Positions 39,053-47,006 of a stretch of DNA of 64,000 nt are shown here, one piece after another. The translations under genes were made by a program, and so were the position numbers. How positions within the stretch are numbered: the first letter of the stretch is position 1; every line of letters starts with the position of its first letter. A model generated the notes under the pieces. The model ran no database searches. It worked only from the letters and a program-made list of their open reading frames with translations, and was not told the origin of the DNA. Source of the stretch: Streptomyces xanthophaeus (lineage in GTDB: Bacteria; Actinomycetota; Actinomycetes; Streptomycetales; Streptomycetaceae); assembly GCF_000725805.1 (NCBI RefSeq), contig NZ_KL647132.1, forward strand, positions 124,001 through 188,000, given 5' to 3'.

Positions 39053-39820
39053 TCAGGGAGCGGGCCGCCGCGCGGCGAGGACCGGCTGGTGGAATCCGCT
39101 GTCCTGCGGCGCGTGCCAGCGCGTGTCGCGGAACCCGGCCTGCCGGGCGAACTCCGCCGTCCGCTCCTGCGGCAGCGCCCAGTAGGTGGTGCTCGACGTC
39201 CGCGTGGTCCAGGTGTCACCGGACGGGAGCAGTTGGAAGAGCTCCAGGTCGTAGCGTTCGCCGTCGGGGTGCCAGTGCCACAGCTGGAAGGTGACGGTCC
39301 GTCCGTCGGCCCCCTCGCGCACGTGCGGGGCCTCGCTCCGCGGCCGGGTCCGGCGCAGTTCGTCGTACGGGCGGGTGGACAGCAGCAGCAGTCCGCCGGG
39401 GCGCAGCACCCTCAGGGTTTCGGCCAGGGCGGTGTGCACGTCCTCGGGCGTGAGCAGGTGCGGCAGGGCGTTGTCGGCGCAGACCACGGCGTCGAAGGCG
39501 GCGTCCTCGAAGGGCAGGGCGCGCATGTCGGCGGTCACGACGGGCAGGGCCACTGCGCGCCGTCCGGCCTCGCGGGCGGCGCGGGTCACCGAGACGGGGC
39601 TCAGGTCGGCCCCGGTGACGCGGTGGCCCAGGGCGGCCAGGCCCAGGGCCTGGGTGCCGATGCCGCAGGCGCTGTCCAGGACGGCGTGCGGACCCGGGCC
39701 GAGCCCGGCGGTGAGCAGGGCGTCGAGGGCCCGGCCCTGGCGGGCCGTGCTCGCGTCCCAGTCCGCGTACATGAGGTCGTACCGGTCTGCCAGCTCGTCG
39801 TAGAAGGCGCGCGGGTCCAT
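39053..39820 (-). CDS. Class I SAM-dependent methyltransferase
   Basis: A 255-residue protein. Residues ~45-65 hold the SAM-binding VLDSACGIGTQALGLAALGH motif. Motif II is VTADMRALPFEDAAFDAVVC and motif III is RVLRPGGLLLLSTRPYDEL. The N terminus AFYDELADRYDLMYADWD resembles glycine/sarcosine N-methyltransferase-like enzymes, but the substrate is not established. It diverges from psuG. Confidence 0.88.
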   Translation of the reverse strand: MDPRAFYDELADRYDLMYADWDASTARQGRALDALLTAGLGPGPHAVLDSACGIGTQALGLAALGHRVTGADLSPVSVTRAAREAGRRAVALPVVTADMRALPFEDAAFDAVVCADNALPHLLTPEDVHTALAETLRVLRPGGLLLLSTRPYDELRRTRPRSEAPHVREGADGRTVTFQLWHWHPDGERYDLELFQLLPSGDTWTTRTSSTTYWALPQERTAEFARQAGFRDTRWHAPQDSGFHQPVLAARRPAP

Positions 39821-39902
39821 GGAGGAACGCTACTCGGACAGCTTGGGGCGGCTGTGACGGGAGTGCGTTTGGGGGCGCGCATCCGGTGCCATGGATGGGG
39901 AC

Positions 39903-40847
39903 ATGTCACAGCACACAGCATCCGCGTCCCTGCCCGGCGTTCCGGTCCTGTCGGAGGAGGTGGCCGAGGCGCTCTCCCGGCGGGCGCCCGTCGTGGCCCT
40001 GGAGTCGACGATCATCGCGCACGGCCTGCCCCGCCCGCGCAATCTGGCGGTGGGTGAGGAACTGGAGGCCCTGGTCCGCTCGGAGGGGGCCGTTCCGGCA
40101 ACGGTCGCGGTCCTGGACGGGGTCCCGTACGCGGGCCTCGACAAGGCGCAGCTGGAACGGATCGCGAGCGGTGAGGGCGTGCGCAAGCTCGGCCACCGCG
40201 ACCTGGCGCCCGCCCTGGCGAGGGGGGCGACCGGGGCGACGACGGTGTCCGCGACGGCCTTCCTGGCCGCGCGGGCGGGGCTGCGGGTCTTCGCCACGGG
40301 CGGGCTGGGCGGCGTGCACCGGGAATGGGCGCAGAGCCAGGACGAGTCGGCGGACCTGGCGCTCCTGTCGCGGACGCGGATCACGGTGGTGTGCGCGGGG
40401 GTGAAGTCGATCCTGGACGTGCCGGCCACCTTGCAGCGCCTGGAGACGCTGGGGGTGGGGGTGCTGGGTTACCGGACGCGCCGGTTCCCGGGCTTCTACC
40501 TGGCCGATTCCGGGGAGCCGGTGGACTGGAGCGTGGAGCGGCCCGAGGAGGTCGCGGGGGTGATGGCCGCGCAGGACGCGCTGGGCGGCCCGGAGTCGGC
40601 GCTGCTCGTGGCGAATCCGGTGGCGGAGACGGAACAGCTGGATCCGGAACTCCACGACCGGGTGCTGGCCGAGGCGCTCGCGGTCTGCCGCGAGCAGGGG
40701 ATCACGGGGCAGGCGGTGACCCCGTTCCTGCTGGGCTTCCTGGTCCGAGCGACGGACGGGGCCTCGCTGGAGGCGAACCTGGCCGCGGTACGGGGCAACG
40801 TGCGGCTCGGCGCGCGGATCGCGGGGGCCTGGGCGGCCTGGGCATGA
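39903..40847 (+). CDS. psuG: Pseudouridine-5'-phosphate glycosidase
   Basis: Cleaves the C-glycosidic bond of pseudouridine-5'-phosphate to uracil and ribose-5-phosphate. The 314-residue protein shows VALESTIIAHGLPRPRNLAV (~27-46) with the conserved Glu, RKLGHRDLAPALARG with the conserved Lys, VSATAFLAARAGLRVFATGG, and VKSILDVPATLQRLETLGV. ATG at 39903 is chosen for the GGGGA just before it; an in-frame ATG at 39891 would add four residues. The stop overlaps the kinase start (ATGA), forming a psuG-psuK pair. Confidence 0.96.
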   Translation: MSQHTASASLPGVPVLSEEVAEALSRRAPVVALESTIIAHGLPRPRNLAVGEELEALVRSEGAVPATVAVLDGVPYAGLDKAQLERIASGEGVRKLGHRDLAPALARGATGATTVSATAFLAARAGLRVFATGGLGGVHREWAQSQDESADLALLSRTRITVVCAGVKSILDVPATLQRLETLGVGVLGYRTRRFPGFYLADSGEPVDWSVERPEEVAGVMAAQDALGGPESALLVANPVAETEQLDPELHDRVLAEALAVCREQGITGQAVTPFLLGFLVRATDGASLEANLAAVRGNVRLGARIAGAWAAWA

Positions 40848-41743
40848 CCGGGGCGGGGGCGCTGCTGGTCGTCGGGGACGTGGTGACGGACGTGGTGGCG
40901 GTGCACCAGGAGCCGCTGGCTCCGGCCACCGACACGGCCGCCCGGATCAGGACCCTGCCGGGTGGCGCGGGGGCCAACGCGGCCTGCTGGGCGGCGCGTA
41001 CGGGGGCCCCGGAGGTACGGCTCCTGGCCCGGGTGGGCGCCGGTTCAGCGCAGTGGCACGAACGGGCGCTGCTGGCCGCGGGGGTGCGGCCGCACCTGGT
41101 GGTCGACGCGGAGGAGCCCACCGGGACGGTGGTGGTGCTGGTCGGCAAGGACGCGGAGCGGACCTTCCTGACGGACAGCGGGGCCGCACTGCGGCTGTGC
41201 CCCGCCGACTGGACGCCGTCCCTGCTGGACGGAGCGGCGCACCTGCACCTGTCCGGCTACCTGTTCTTCGCCGACAGCAGCCGGGAGCTGGCACTGGTCG
41301 CGCTGCGGGCGGCCCGGGCGCGCGGGGTGCCGGTGAGCGTGGACCCCGCCTCGGCCGGGTTCCTGCTCACCCTGGGGCCGCGGCGCTTCCTCGACTCCGT
41401 CGCGGGGGTGGGCGCACTGCTGCCCAACGAGGACGAGGCCCTGCTGCTGGCCGGGCTGCCCGGGGACGCCGGGGCGGCGCGGGCTGCGGCCGAACTGAGC
41501 CGCCGGGTACCGCTGGTGGTGGTCACCCGGGGCGCGGGCGGGGCGCTGGTCGCCGAGGACGGCCGGGTCACCGCCGAGGTCCCGGCCGAGCCGGCCGAGG
41601 CGGTGGACTCCACGGGCGCCGGGGACGCCTTCACCGGCGGGTTCCTCGCGGCCCGGCTGACGGGGGCCGGCCCGGCGGACGCGGCCCGCGCGGGCTGCCG
41701 GGCGGCAGCCCTGGCCATCACCCGCCTGGGCGGCAGGCCGTAG
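40844..41743 (+). CDS. psuK: PfkB-family kinase, probable pseudouridine kinase
   Basis: A 299-residue ribokinase-type enzyme. GDVVTDVVAV and TLPGGAGANAACWAARTG form the first signature, ACPADWT-like central strands follow, and VDSTGAGDAFTGGFLAARL near the C terminus holds the catalytic Asp and anion hole. Start codon overlap with psuG makes phosphorylation of pseudouridine, the step before PsuG, the likely reaction; this rests on context. A repeat-filled spacer follows. Confidence 0.88.
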   Translation: MTGAGALLVVGDVVTDVVAVHQEPLAPATDTAARIRTLPGGAGANAACWAARTGAPEVRLLARVGAGSAQWHERALLAAGVRPHLVVDAEEPTGTVVVLVGKDAERTFLTDSGAALRLCPADWTPSLLDGAAHLHLSGYLFFADSSRELALVALRAARARGVPVSVDPASAGFLLTLGPRRFLDSVAGVGALLPNEDEALLLAGLPGDAGAARAAAELSRRVPLVVVTRGAGGALVAEDGRVTAEVPAEPAEAVDSTGAGDAFTGGFLAARLTGAGPADAARAGCRAAALAITRLGGRP

Positions 41744-41844
41744 GGGCCCGGCGCGGGCGGGGGCGGCCAGGCAGGCACAGGGGCGCACAGGCCGGGCAAA
41801 CCAGGCAGGCGGGCAGGCGGGCAGGCGCAGTGGGCCGGGCCCGC

Positions 41845-41898
41845 CGGGCAGGCGCAGTGGGCCGGGCAGGCGCAGTGGGCCGGGCAGGCGCAGTGCCG
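41845..41898. repeat. Three tandem 18-bp repeats
   Basis: Unit cgggcaggcgcagtgggc at 41845-41862 and 41863-41880 is exact; 41881-41898 has two mismatches at its end. Confidence 0.9.
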
Positions 41899-42090
41899 CG
41901 CACGCCAGGCAGGCGTAGAGCCGCGTGAGCCGGGCACGCCGGGCACACGCACAGGGCCGGGCAGGCCAGGCACGCGCAGGGCCTCACAGGCCAGGCATCC
42001 GGGCAAACTCTCGCCCTCGCGGGGCAGGCACCCGGGCAAGCGCAGAGCCTTGTACGCCGGGCAGGCCCGGCAACCGCCGGGCCGGGCAGG

Positions 42091-42190
42091 CCGGGCAGGC
42101 GCAGGGCGGGCCGGGCCGGGCAGACGCAAAGCGGGCAGGGCCGGGCAGGCGCAGGGCGGGCCGGGCCGGGCAGACGCAAAGCGGGCAGGG
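42091..42190. repeat. Perfect 50-bp tandem duplication
   Basis: Positions 42091-42140 and 42141-42190 are identical over 50 bp. A partial third copy (ccgggcaggcg) starts at 42191. Identity this complete suggests a recent duplication. Confidence 0.95.
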
Positions 42191-42209
42191 CCGGGCAGGC
42201 GGAGGGCCG

Positions 42210-42857
42210 TTATTGGCCGCGCAGGCCGGTCCACGCCGGGTGGCGGGGGTCGTCGGCGCGGACCACCGCGTCGGCCGTCGCCCCCGGGTCGGTGTCGGCC
42301 TCGTAGCGGGCGAAGGCGGGCAGCGTCCAGCGCGCGGACTCCTCGGTGCGCCGGGCGAGCGCCGCCGGGGAGAGGCGGATGTGCACGCTGAGGTCGAAGG
42401 GGAACCAGTGGCCCAGCAGCAGCGGGCCGTGCACGATCACCACGGCGCCGGGCGGGAGTTCGGCGTACGCGCTGCGGGTCGCCCGGTCGGTCACCGGGTC
42501 CCACAGGTCGGGCAGCACCCGGCCGGTGCCACCGGGGTCCGTGGGGCCGAAGACCTCGCGCCACAGCGCGGCCGTGTCGTACCAGCCGCCCAGGTAGGTG
42601 TCCACGTCCTCGCGGCCGAACTCGAAGCGCAGGGAGGCCGGCCGCAGGAAGCCCTCGGCCGGGACCACGAGGACCGCCCGGCCGCGCAGCCGCAGTTCCT
42701 CGGCCAGGAGCCCGGCGAGCACGCCGGTGCCGGCGGCGGGCGCGCCGTCGACGCCCACCCGCTGCCAGACGCCGGGGCCGGAGGCCGCCGCGGGGTCGTC
42801 GAGGTGACCGGCGAGCCGCTCGGCCATCCGCTGCCATGTGATCGCTTCCAACTGCAC
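42210..42857 (-). CDS. Uridine kinase-like protein with degenerate P-loop
   Basis: A 215-residue protein resembling actinobacterial uridine/nucleoside kinases: QLEAITWQRMAERLAGHLD, then GVDGAPAAGTGVLAGLLAEEL where the P-loop should be, the substrate region DVDTYLGGWYDTAALWREV, VVIVHGPLLLGHWFPFDLSVH, and ARWTLPAFARYEADTDPG. The P-loop GxxxxGK[ST] has become GAPAAGTGV, with no Lys, so ATP-dependent kinase activity is doubtful. It lies at the edge of the repeat region. It might be a pseudo-enzyme or use another substrate; the frame is intact. Confidence 0.75.
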   Translation of the reverse strand: MQLEAITWQRMAERLAGHLDDPAAASGPGVWQRVGVDGAPAAGTGVLAGLLAEELRLRGRAVLVVPAEGFLRPASLRFEFGREDVDTYLGGWYDTAALWREVFGPTDPGGTGRVLPDLWDPVTDRATRSAYAELPPGAVVIVHGPLLLGHWFPFDLSVHIRLSPAALARRTEESARWTLPAFARYEADTDPGATADAVVRADDPRHPAWTGLRGQ

Positions 42858-42949
42858 CAGCCCATTGTCAGTGGGGGCCCGTAGCTTTTTCCACGAGGGA
42901 TCACCGGCGGAAAGGGCGCCGGCGGCCCGGCCTTGGGGAGGGGTCTGTC

Positions 42950-44395
42950 ATGGCTCGGGAGACGACGTACCTGGAGCTTTCGCAGGATGGCGGCGGAGCG
43001 CACAAGTTCTACGAGGTGACGGTGGACGGCACCGCCGTCTCCGTGCGGTACGGGCGCATCGGTGCGGACGGACAGCTGCAGAGCTCCTCCTTCCCGACCG
43101 CCGAGAAGGCGCGGGCGGCCGCCGCGAAGAAGATCGGGGAGAAGGTCCGCAAGGGTTACGCCCCGGCCGTGGCCGGGCAGCGCGCGGCCCGCTCGGTGAC
43201 CCGCCGCCAGGTCACGGCGGCGCCGTCCACGGCCCGCGCGGTGGCCCCCGTGCTGTGGCGCTTCCGCACCGGCTCCTCGGCCTTCGGGATCCATGTGGAC
43301 GAGGACCGCTGCTGGGTCGGCAACCAGGCGGGAGATGTCTACACGCTGAGCCACGGCGGCGAGGTGCTGGCCCGCTACTCCCTTCCGGACGGGGTGAAGT
43401 GCCTGGTCGCGGACGAGTTCTGGATATACGCGGGCTGTGACGACGGCACGGTGTACGACCTGTCGTCGAAGGTGCCGTTCGGCGCGTACGACATCGCGGC
43501 GGACGTGGACATCTTCTGGCTCGACATCCGCGAGGGCGTGCTGAACGTGTCCGACCGCAACGGCGGGCTCACCGTCATCGACCACGAGGACGAGTTCCAG
43601 TGGTCGCGGCGCTCGGCGGGCTCCAACGCCTGGATGGTCCGGGCGGATGCGGACGGGATCTACCACGGGCACAGCCAGGGGGTCACGGCGTACGCCCCGG
43701 ACGGCGGCGGGGAGTTGTGGCACACGGCCACCAACGGCTCGGTGCTGTTCGGCTGGCAGGAGGAGCACGCGGTGTACGCGGGCACCGGGCGCAACACCGT
43801 GCAGCGGCTGTCGAAGGCGACGGGCGCGGTGGAGGCCAGCTACCGGTGCGACGCGGCGGTGTACTCGTGCGCGACCTCTCCTGACGGCCGGCACGTCTTC
43901 GCGGGCGACCTCTCCTCCTCGGTGTACTGCTTCGACGCCGACGGGCAGCGGCTGTGGAAGCTGGGCACGGGCAGCGGGGCGGCCCTGTCCATGCAGTACC
44001 TCGACGGGCGGCTGTACCTGGTCACCACCGACGGCTCGCTGGTGTGCGTGGACGCGAGCGAGCAGGCGATCGCCGCGGCCCAGCAGGGCTCGGTGCCGAC
44101 GGCCCTGGACGTGAAGTCGGCGGCGGCGCTGCCGGTGTTCACCCCGGCCGCCTCCGCCGCGGCGGTGGCGACGGTCTCGGTGGCCTCGGCGCCCGCGGGC
44201 GGTGTGGTCGTGGAGTGCGTCCAGCAGGGCGGCCGGATGCGGGTCCAGGTGGTGTCGGACGGCTTCGAGCCCTCGTGGAACGTGCAGTTCCCGCGCGGGA
44301 TCCGGGAGCCCGGCGCCCGGTACGTGGTGGAGGGGCTGCACGCGGCCTCGGGGGGCTTCTACCGGGTGCGCGGGGAGATACGCCGCCTGGTCTGA
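42950..44395 (+). CDS. WGR-domain protein with PQQ-like beta-propeller
   Basis: A 481-residue cytosolic protein behind a GGGGAGGGG ribosome region. Residues ~1-75 form a WGR-type domain (KFYEVTVDGTAVSVRYGRIG, TAEKARAAAAKKIGEKVRKGY), a module known from PARPs and MolR-like proteins and linked to nucleic acid binding. Residues ~95-380 are about seven PQQ/WD-like blades (VLWRFRTGSSAFGIHVDED, NGSVLFGWQEEHAVYAGTG, DGRHVFAGDLSSSVYCFDADG). After an Ala/Val linker a C-terminal ~75-residue domain ends in FYRVRGEIRRLV. Function unknown; the frame has no catalytic domain. Divergent from the kinase-like gene. Confidence 0.8.
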   Translation: MARETTYLELSQDGGGAHKFYEVTVDGTAVSVRYGRIGADGQLQSSSFPTAEKARAAAAKKIGEKVRKGYAPAVAGQRAARSVTRRQVTAAPSTARAVAPVLWRFRTGSSAFGIHVDEDRCWVGNQAGDVYTLSHGGEVLARYSLPDGVKCLVADEFWIYAGCDDGTVYDLSSKVPFGAYDIAADVDIFWLDIREGVLNVSDRNGGLTVIDHEDEFQWSRRSAGSNAWMVRADADGIYHGHSQGVTAYAPDGGGELWHTATNGSVLFGWQEEHAVYAGTGRNTVQRLSKATGAVEASYRCDAAVYSCATSPDGRHVFAGDLSSSVYCFDADGQRLWKLGTGSGAALSMQYLDGRLYLVTTDGSLVCVDASEQAIAAAQQGSVPTALDVKSAAALPVFTPAASAAAVATVSVASAPAGGVVVECVQQGGRMRVQVVSDGFEPSWNVQFPRGIREPGARYVVEGLHAASGGFYRVRGEIRRLV

Positions 44396-44402
44396 GCGTC
44401 CT

Positions 44403-44771
44403 TCACGCGGTGTGCTCCCGGCACACCGCGGGCGTGGCCCCACGGGGGGCCGGGCTGGGTATGGAGAAGGGGGTCACCTCGGGCCGCGCGGGGGTCACCT
44501 GCAGCACGACCGGGTCGGTGCCGAGGTTGTGGCCGAGGTGGACGTGTCCGATGCCCGCGGGTTCCACGAAGGTGGTACCGGCCGGATGGACCTCGATGGT
44601 GCGGTCGTGCAGGACCCGGGTCAGCGTCCCCGCCAGGACGACGGCGTACAGCGGCACGTGGTGGTAGTGCCAGCCCGTGCAGCCGCCCGGCGCTATGACG
44701 ATCTTCCGGCCGGCCGGAGCCGCGGCGACGCGTCGTCGCGCGGGCCGTACCTTCATCTGCTGTCCACCCAT
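44403..44771 (-). CDS. Small cupin protein
   Basis: A 122-residue single-domain cupin. Metal ligand positions are visible: GGCTGWHYHHVPLYAVVLAG (H-x-H-x with further residues) and EPAGIGHVHLGHN for the second motif, so metal binding is plausible. ATG at 44771 is chosen for GAGGAGGG 6 nt upstream. It converges on the WGR-propeller gene, leaving only 7 nt between stops. No specific function can be assigned. Confidence 0.85.
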   Translation of the reverse strand: MGGQQMKVRPARRRVAAAPAGRKIVIAPGGCTGWHYHHVPLYAVVLAGTLTRVLHDRTIEVHPAGTTFVEPAGIGHVHLGHNLGTDPVVLQVTPARPEVTPFSIPSPAPRGATPAVCREHTA

Positions 44772-44917
44772 GTGCCCTCCTCGGCGGACCGGCCGGCGGC
44801 CACCGTCCACCCGCCACACCGTAGAAGGGCAGCACCGCTTCGAGGAAGAGTTGACGAAACATCAACCGACCCTCTCCACCAGGTGATATGCGGCCCGTTC
44901 GGCGGTATCACACCCGT

Positions 44918-45580
44918 ATGAGCCTGGTCGTCTTCGAGTCCGCGAAGCAGATCCACTGCGCGGAGTGCCGGCAGGGCCCGCTGCGGCACCTCGTGCGCGA
45001 GGCGGGCGTACCGCGCTGCCTGGACTGTGCCGATCTCGGACATCTGGTCTACCTTCCGCGCGGGGACGCGGCGCTCACCCGCCGTTCCCGGGAGGGGAGT
45101 TCGCTCTGCGCCGTCGTCGTCCGCTTCAACCGGCGCCGCCGTCGCTACGAGCGTCAGGGGATGCTCGTCGAGGACGCCGCCCTCGCCCGCGCCGAGCGCG
45201 CCTGCCTCGCGGACTCCGAGGCGCGGGCCCGGCGCCGTGAGCGCGACCGGCTGCGCCGCGCGGCCGAGGACACCCGCTTCACGGCGGCCTTCGCCGCCGA
45301 GATAGTGCGGCTCTTCCCCGGGTGCCCGGCGGACCGGGCCGTCGCGATCGCCACGCACGCCTCGGTGCGCGGCAGCGGCCGCGTGGGCCGCAGCGCGGCC
45401 GGCCGGGCCCTGGACGAGCTGGCGGTCTCGTACGCGGTGCGCGCCGCCGTGCGGCACACCGACACCGAGTACGACGCCCTGCTGATGGCGGGCGTCCCGC
45501 GCTTCGCCGCTCGCGCCCGGCTCGCCGCGCAGATCGACGCCGTCCTGGACGGCTGGCGCCCCGTACCGCCCCGGCCCTGA
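44918..45580 (+). CDS. DUF2293-type protein with N-terminal zinc-ribbon-like cysteines
   Basis: About 220 residues from ATG at 44918; an in-frame ATG at 44888 would add ten residues. The N terminus has two CxxC pairs (HCAECRQG and RCLDCADL) typical of a small zinc module. A basic stretch RFNRRRRRYERQG and an Arg-rich helix RARRRERDRLRRAAED follow, then a helical C-terminal part (AAEIVRLFPGCPADRAVAIA, ALLMAGVPRFAARARLAAQ) that resembles DUF2293. Zinc plus basic patches suggests nucleic acid binding, but no function is known. Confidence 0.8.
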   Translation: MSLVVFESAKQIHCAECRQGPLRHLVREAGVPRCLDCADLGHLVYLPRGDAALTRRSREGSSLCAVVVRFNRRRRRYERQGMLVEDAALARAERACLADSEARARRRERDRLRRAAEDTRFTAAFAAEIVRLFPGCPADRAVAIATHASVRGSGRVGRSAAGRALDELAVSYAVRAAVRHTDTEYDALLMAGVPRFAARARLAAQIDAVLDGWRPVPPRP

Positions 45581-45601
45581 CCTTCCGGGCCCGAGGGCGC
45601 C

Positions 45602-46330
45602 CTAGCTCACCGGGCGGAAGCGCCGGTATAGGAGTGCGCCGCCGAGCAGCAGGGCTCCGCCGCCGGGGAGCAGGTATCCGAGGCCGTCGGCTCCGGTCTG
45701 GGCGAGTGCCTCGGTGTGGCGCGGCGGGGCGGGCGGTGCCGGCGGTACCGGCGGCGGCGGGGTCACGGGCTGTTCGACGACCGGGGGCTGGGGCTGGGGC
45801 GGCTTGGGGCCGCTGGGCACCTCGCCGTTGACGGAGGTGTTGCCGCTGGAGCTGTTGCCGATGCCGACGACGCTCACCGAGTTGCCGCTGAGGTTCAGCG
45901 GGATGTCGACGGGGAGCTGGATCCCGTTGCCGGAGAGCAGCCCCGGTGAATCCTTTCCGCGGCCCTCAGCTGTGGCCCCGCCTCCGTTGCCCGAGCCGCT
46001 GCCCGTACCGGGTTTCGAGGGATGTGCGGATAGGGACGAGGGCTGCGAGGACCTCGATCCGTGATGACTGCCGCCCCTCGGCGCCTCGTTGGTACAGCGG
46101 TTGCCGGTGGCCGAGTTGAGCACGCCCACCACGCTCACGGTGTTCCCGCACACGTTCACCGGGGTGTGCACGGGCAGTTGCACCAGATTCCCCGACAGCA
46201 GCCCCGGCGACCTCTCGGCGGCGCCGCCCGCGTCCGCATCGGCGTAGGCGAACCCGCTCACGCCCACGACCGTCAGACCGCCTCCCGCAACCACCGCCGC
46301 GATCAAGCCATTTCGACGACTGTGACGCAT
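45602..46330 (-). CDS. Long chaplin with two chaplin domains and LAxTG sorting signal
   Basis: Cell-wall-anchored amphipathic surface protein needed for aerial growth in Streptomyces. It has 242 residues from ATG at 46330 (AGGA upstream): a signal peptide (NGLIAAVVAGGGLTVVGVS), chaplin domain 1 at ~41-81 (SPGLLSGNLVQLPVHTPVNV with two Cys), a Gly/Ser/Pro linker, and chaplin domain 2 at ~127-167 (SPGLLSGNGIQLPVDIPLNL) with no Cys. A Pro-rich wall spanner, the class E sortase motif LAQTG, a hydrophobic helix and RRFRPVS complete it. Loss of Cys in domain 2 means only domain 1 can form the disulfide. Confidence 0.95.
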   Translation of the reverse strand: MRHSRRNGLIAAVVAGGGLTVVGVSGFAYADADAGGAAERSPGLLSGNLVQLPVHTPVNVCGNTVSVVGVLNSATGNRCTNEAPRGGSHHGSRSSQPSSLSAHPSKPGTGSGSGNGGGATAEGRGKDSPGLLSGNGIQLPVDIPLNLSGNSVSVVGIGNSSSGNTSVNGEVPSGPKPPQPQPPVVEQPVTPPPPVPPAPPAPPRHTEALAQTGADGLGYLLPGGGALLLGGALLYRRFRPVS

Positions 46331-46392
46331 CAGTTTTCCTGCCTTCCGGAGAGGTACACGGGCATGGCACCCGTACCGGAGACAACGCCCTG

Positions 46393-46406
46393 AACCCGTT
46401 CGGGTT
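46393..46406. promoter_or_regulatory. 14-bp palindrome between chaplin and HAD-like genes
   Basis: A perfect palindrome AACCCGTTCGGGTT lies in the 127-nt divergent spacer, 63 nt upstream of the chaplin start and 51 nt upstream of the HAD-like start. It could be a regulator site for either gene. Confidence 0.4.
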
Positions 46407-46416
46407 ATAGGGCCGT

Positions 46417-46453
46417 TAGGCATTTCACCCCATCGTGTACTGGGTAATGCCTA
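46417..46453 (+). promoter_or_regulatory. Hairpin directly before the HAD-like start codon
   Basis: taggcatt (46417-46424) pairs perfectly with aatgccta (46446-46453), and accc (46427-46430) with gggt (46442-46445) after a 2-nt bulge, giving about 12 bp that end 4 nt before the ATG at 46458. In RNA it would mask the only ribosome-site-like bases. As DNA it could be an operator. Confidence 0.5.
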
Positions 46454-46457
46454 TTTC

Positions 46458-47006
46458 ATGACTGTTCGCCCGCTGCTCCTCCTCGATGTGGACGGCCCCC
46501 TGAACCCGTTCCGGTCCCTGTCCGCCGGTCTGCGCGGGTACACGAGCCACCGGATGCGCCCGGACGTGTGGCTCTCCTACCGCGACCCCGACTCCCGCAA
46601 GGCCCGGCGCGGCGCGCGGGTGCGCCTGCACCCCTCCCACGGGGCCCGCTTGCAGGCCCTGCCCTTCGAGCTCACCTGGGCCACCGCCTGGACCCACCAG
46701 GCCAACACGATGATCGCCCCGCACATCGGACTTCCCGGCGATCTTCCTGTCATCGACTGGCCGGAACTCTTCGCCCGCGACCCCGAGGGCCTCTCCTGGA
46801 AGACCCGCCCCCTCGTCGAATGGGCCGCCGGCCGCCCCTTCGCCTGGGTCGACGACATGATCACCCCCCTCGACCGGGCCTGGGTCGCGGCCCACCACCC
46901 GTCGCCCGCCCTGCTCCTGCGCATCCACCCGCGCCACGGCCTGCGCACCCGCGACTTCACCACCCTCGGCCGGTGGGCGGCCGGGATCAGCCCCGCAGTG
47001 CCGTGA
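46458..47006 (+). CDS. HAD-like hydrolase-related protein
   Basis: A 182-residue protein starting with LLLLDVDGPLNPFRS, a HAD motif I (DxDG) in which the nucleophile Asp and second Asp are present. ELTWATAWTHQANTMIAPHIG provides the Thr/Ser motif II position, and FAWVDDMITPLDRAW carries the DD of motif IV. Lack of a cap insertion suggests a small nucleotidase or phosphatase-like enzyme of unknown substrate. Divergent from the chaplin gene, with a hairpin at its start. The 3' end overlaps the convergent SWIM gene by 20 nt. Confidence 0.78.
   Translation: MTVRPLLLLDVDGPLNPFRSLSAGLRGYTSHRMRPDVWLSYRDPDSRKARRGARVRLHPSHGARLQALPFELTWATAWTHQANTMIAPHIGLPGDLPVIDWPELFARDPEGLSWKTRPLVEWAAGRPFAWVDDMITPLDRAWVAAHHPSPALLLRIHPRHGLRTRDFTTLGRWAAGISPAVP

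Larger units (their letters stand above)
41744..42209. repeat. Repeat-filled intergenic region after psuK
   Basis: The 466 nt between psuK and the convergent kinase-like gene are almost wholly made of variants of ccgggcaggc/gcagg motifs. No gene is supported: frames crossing it give only Cys-Pro-Ala-type low complexity. Two ordered blocks are listed separately. Confidence 0.85.

Noticed and set aside
41744..42209. Possible CRISPR array
   Set aside because: Repeats are directly tandem without unique spacers, irregular in length, and no cas genes are present.
41257..42837. 526-codon minus-strand frame with a CPAHCACP-like repeat section
   Set aside because: It overlaps the real kinase-like gene and psuK in another frame; the Cys-Pro-Ala repeats merely translate the 18- and 50-bp DNA repeats.
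46331..46457. BldN-type promoter for the chaplin gene
   Set aside because: CGTTGT and CGAAC-like elements occur but not with the 16-bp spacing of that promoter class; evidence too weak to list.
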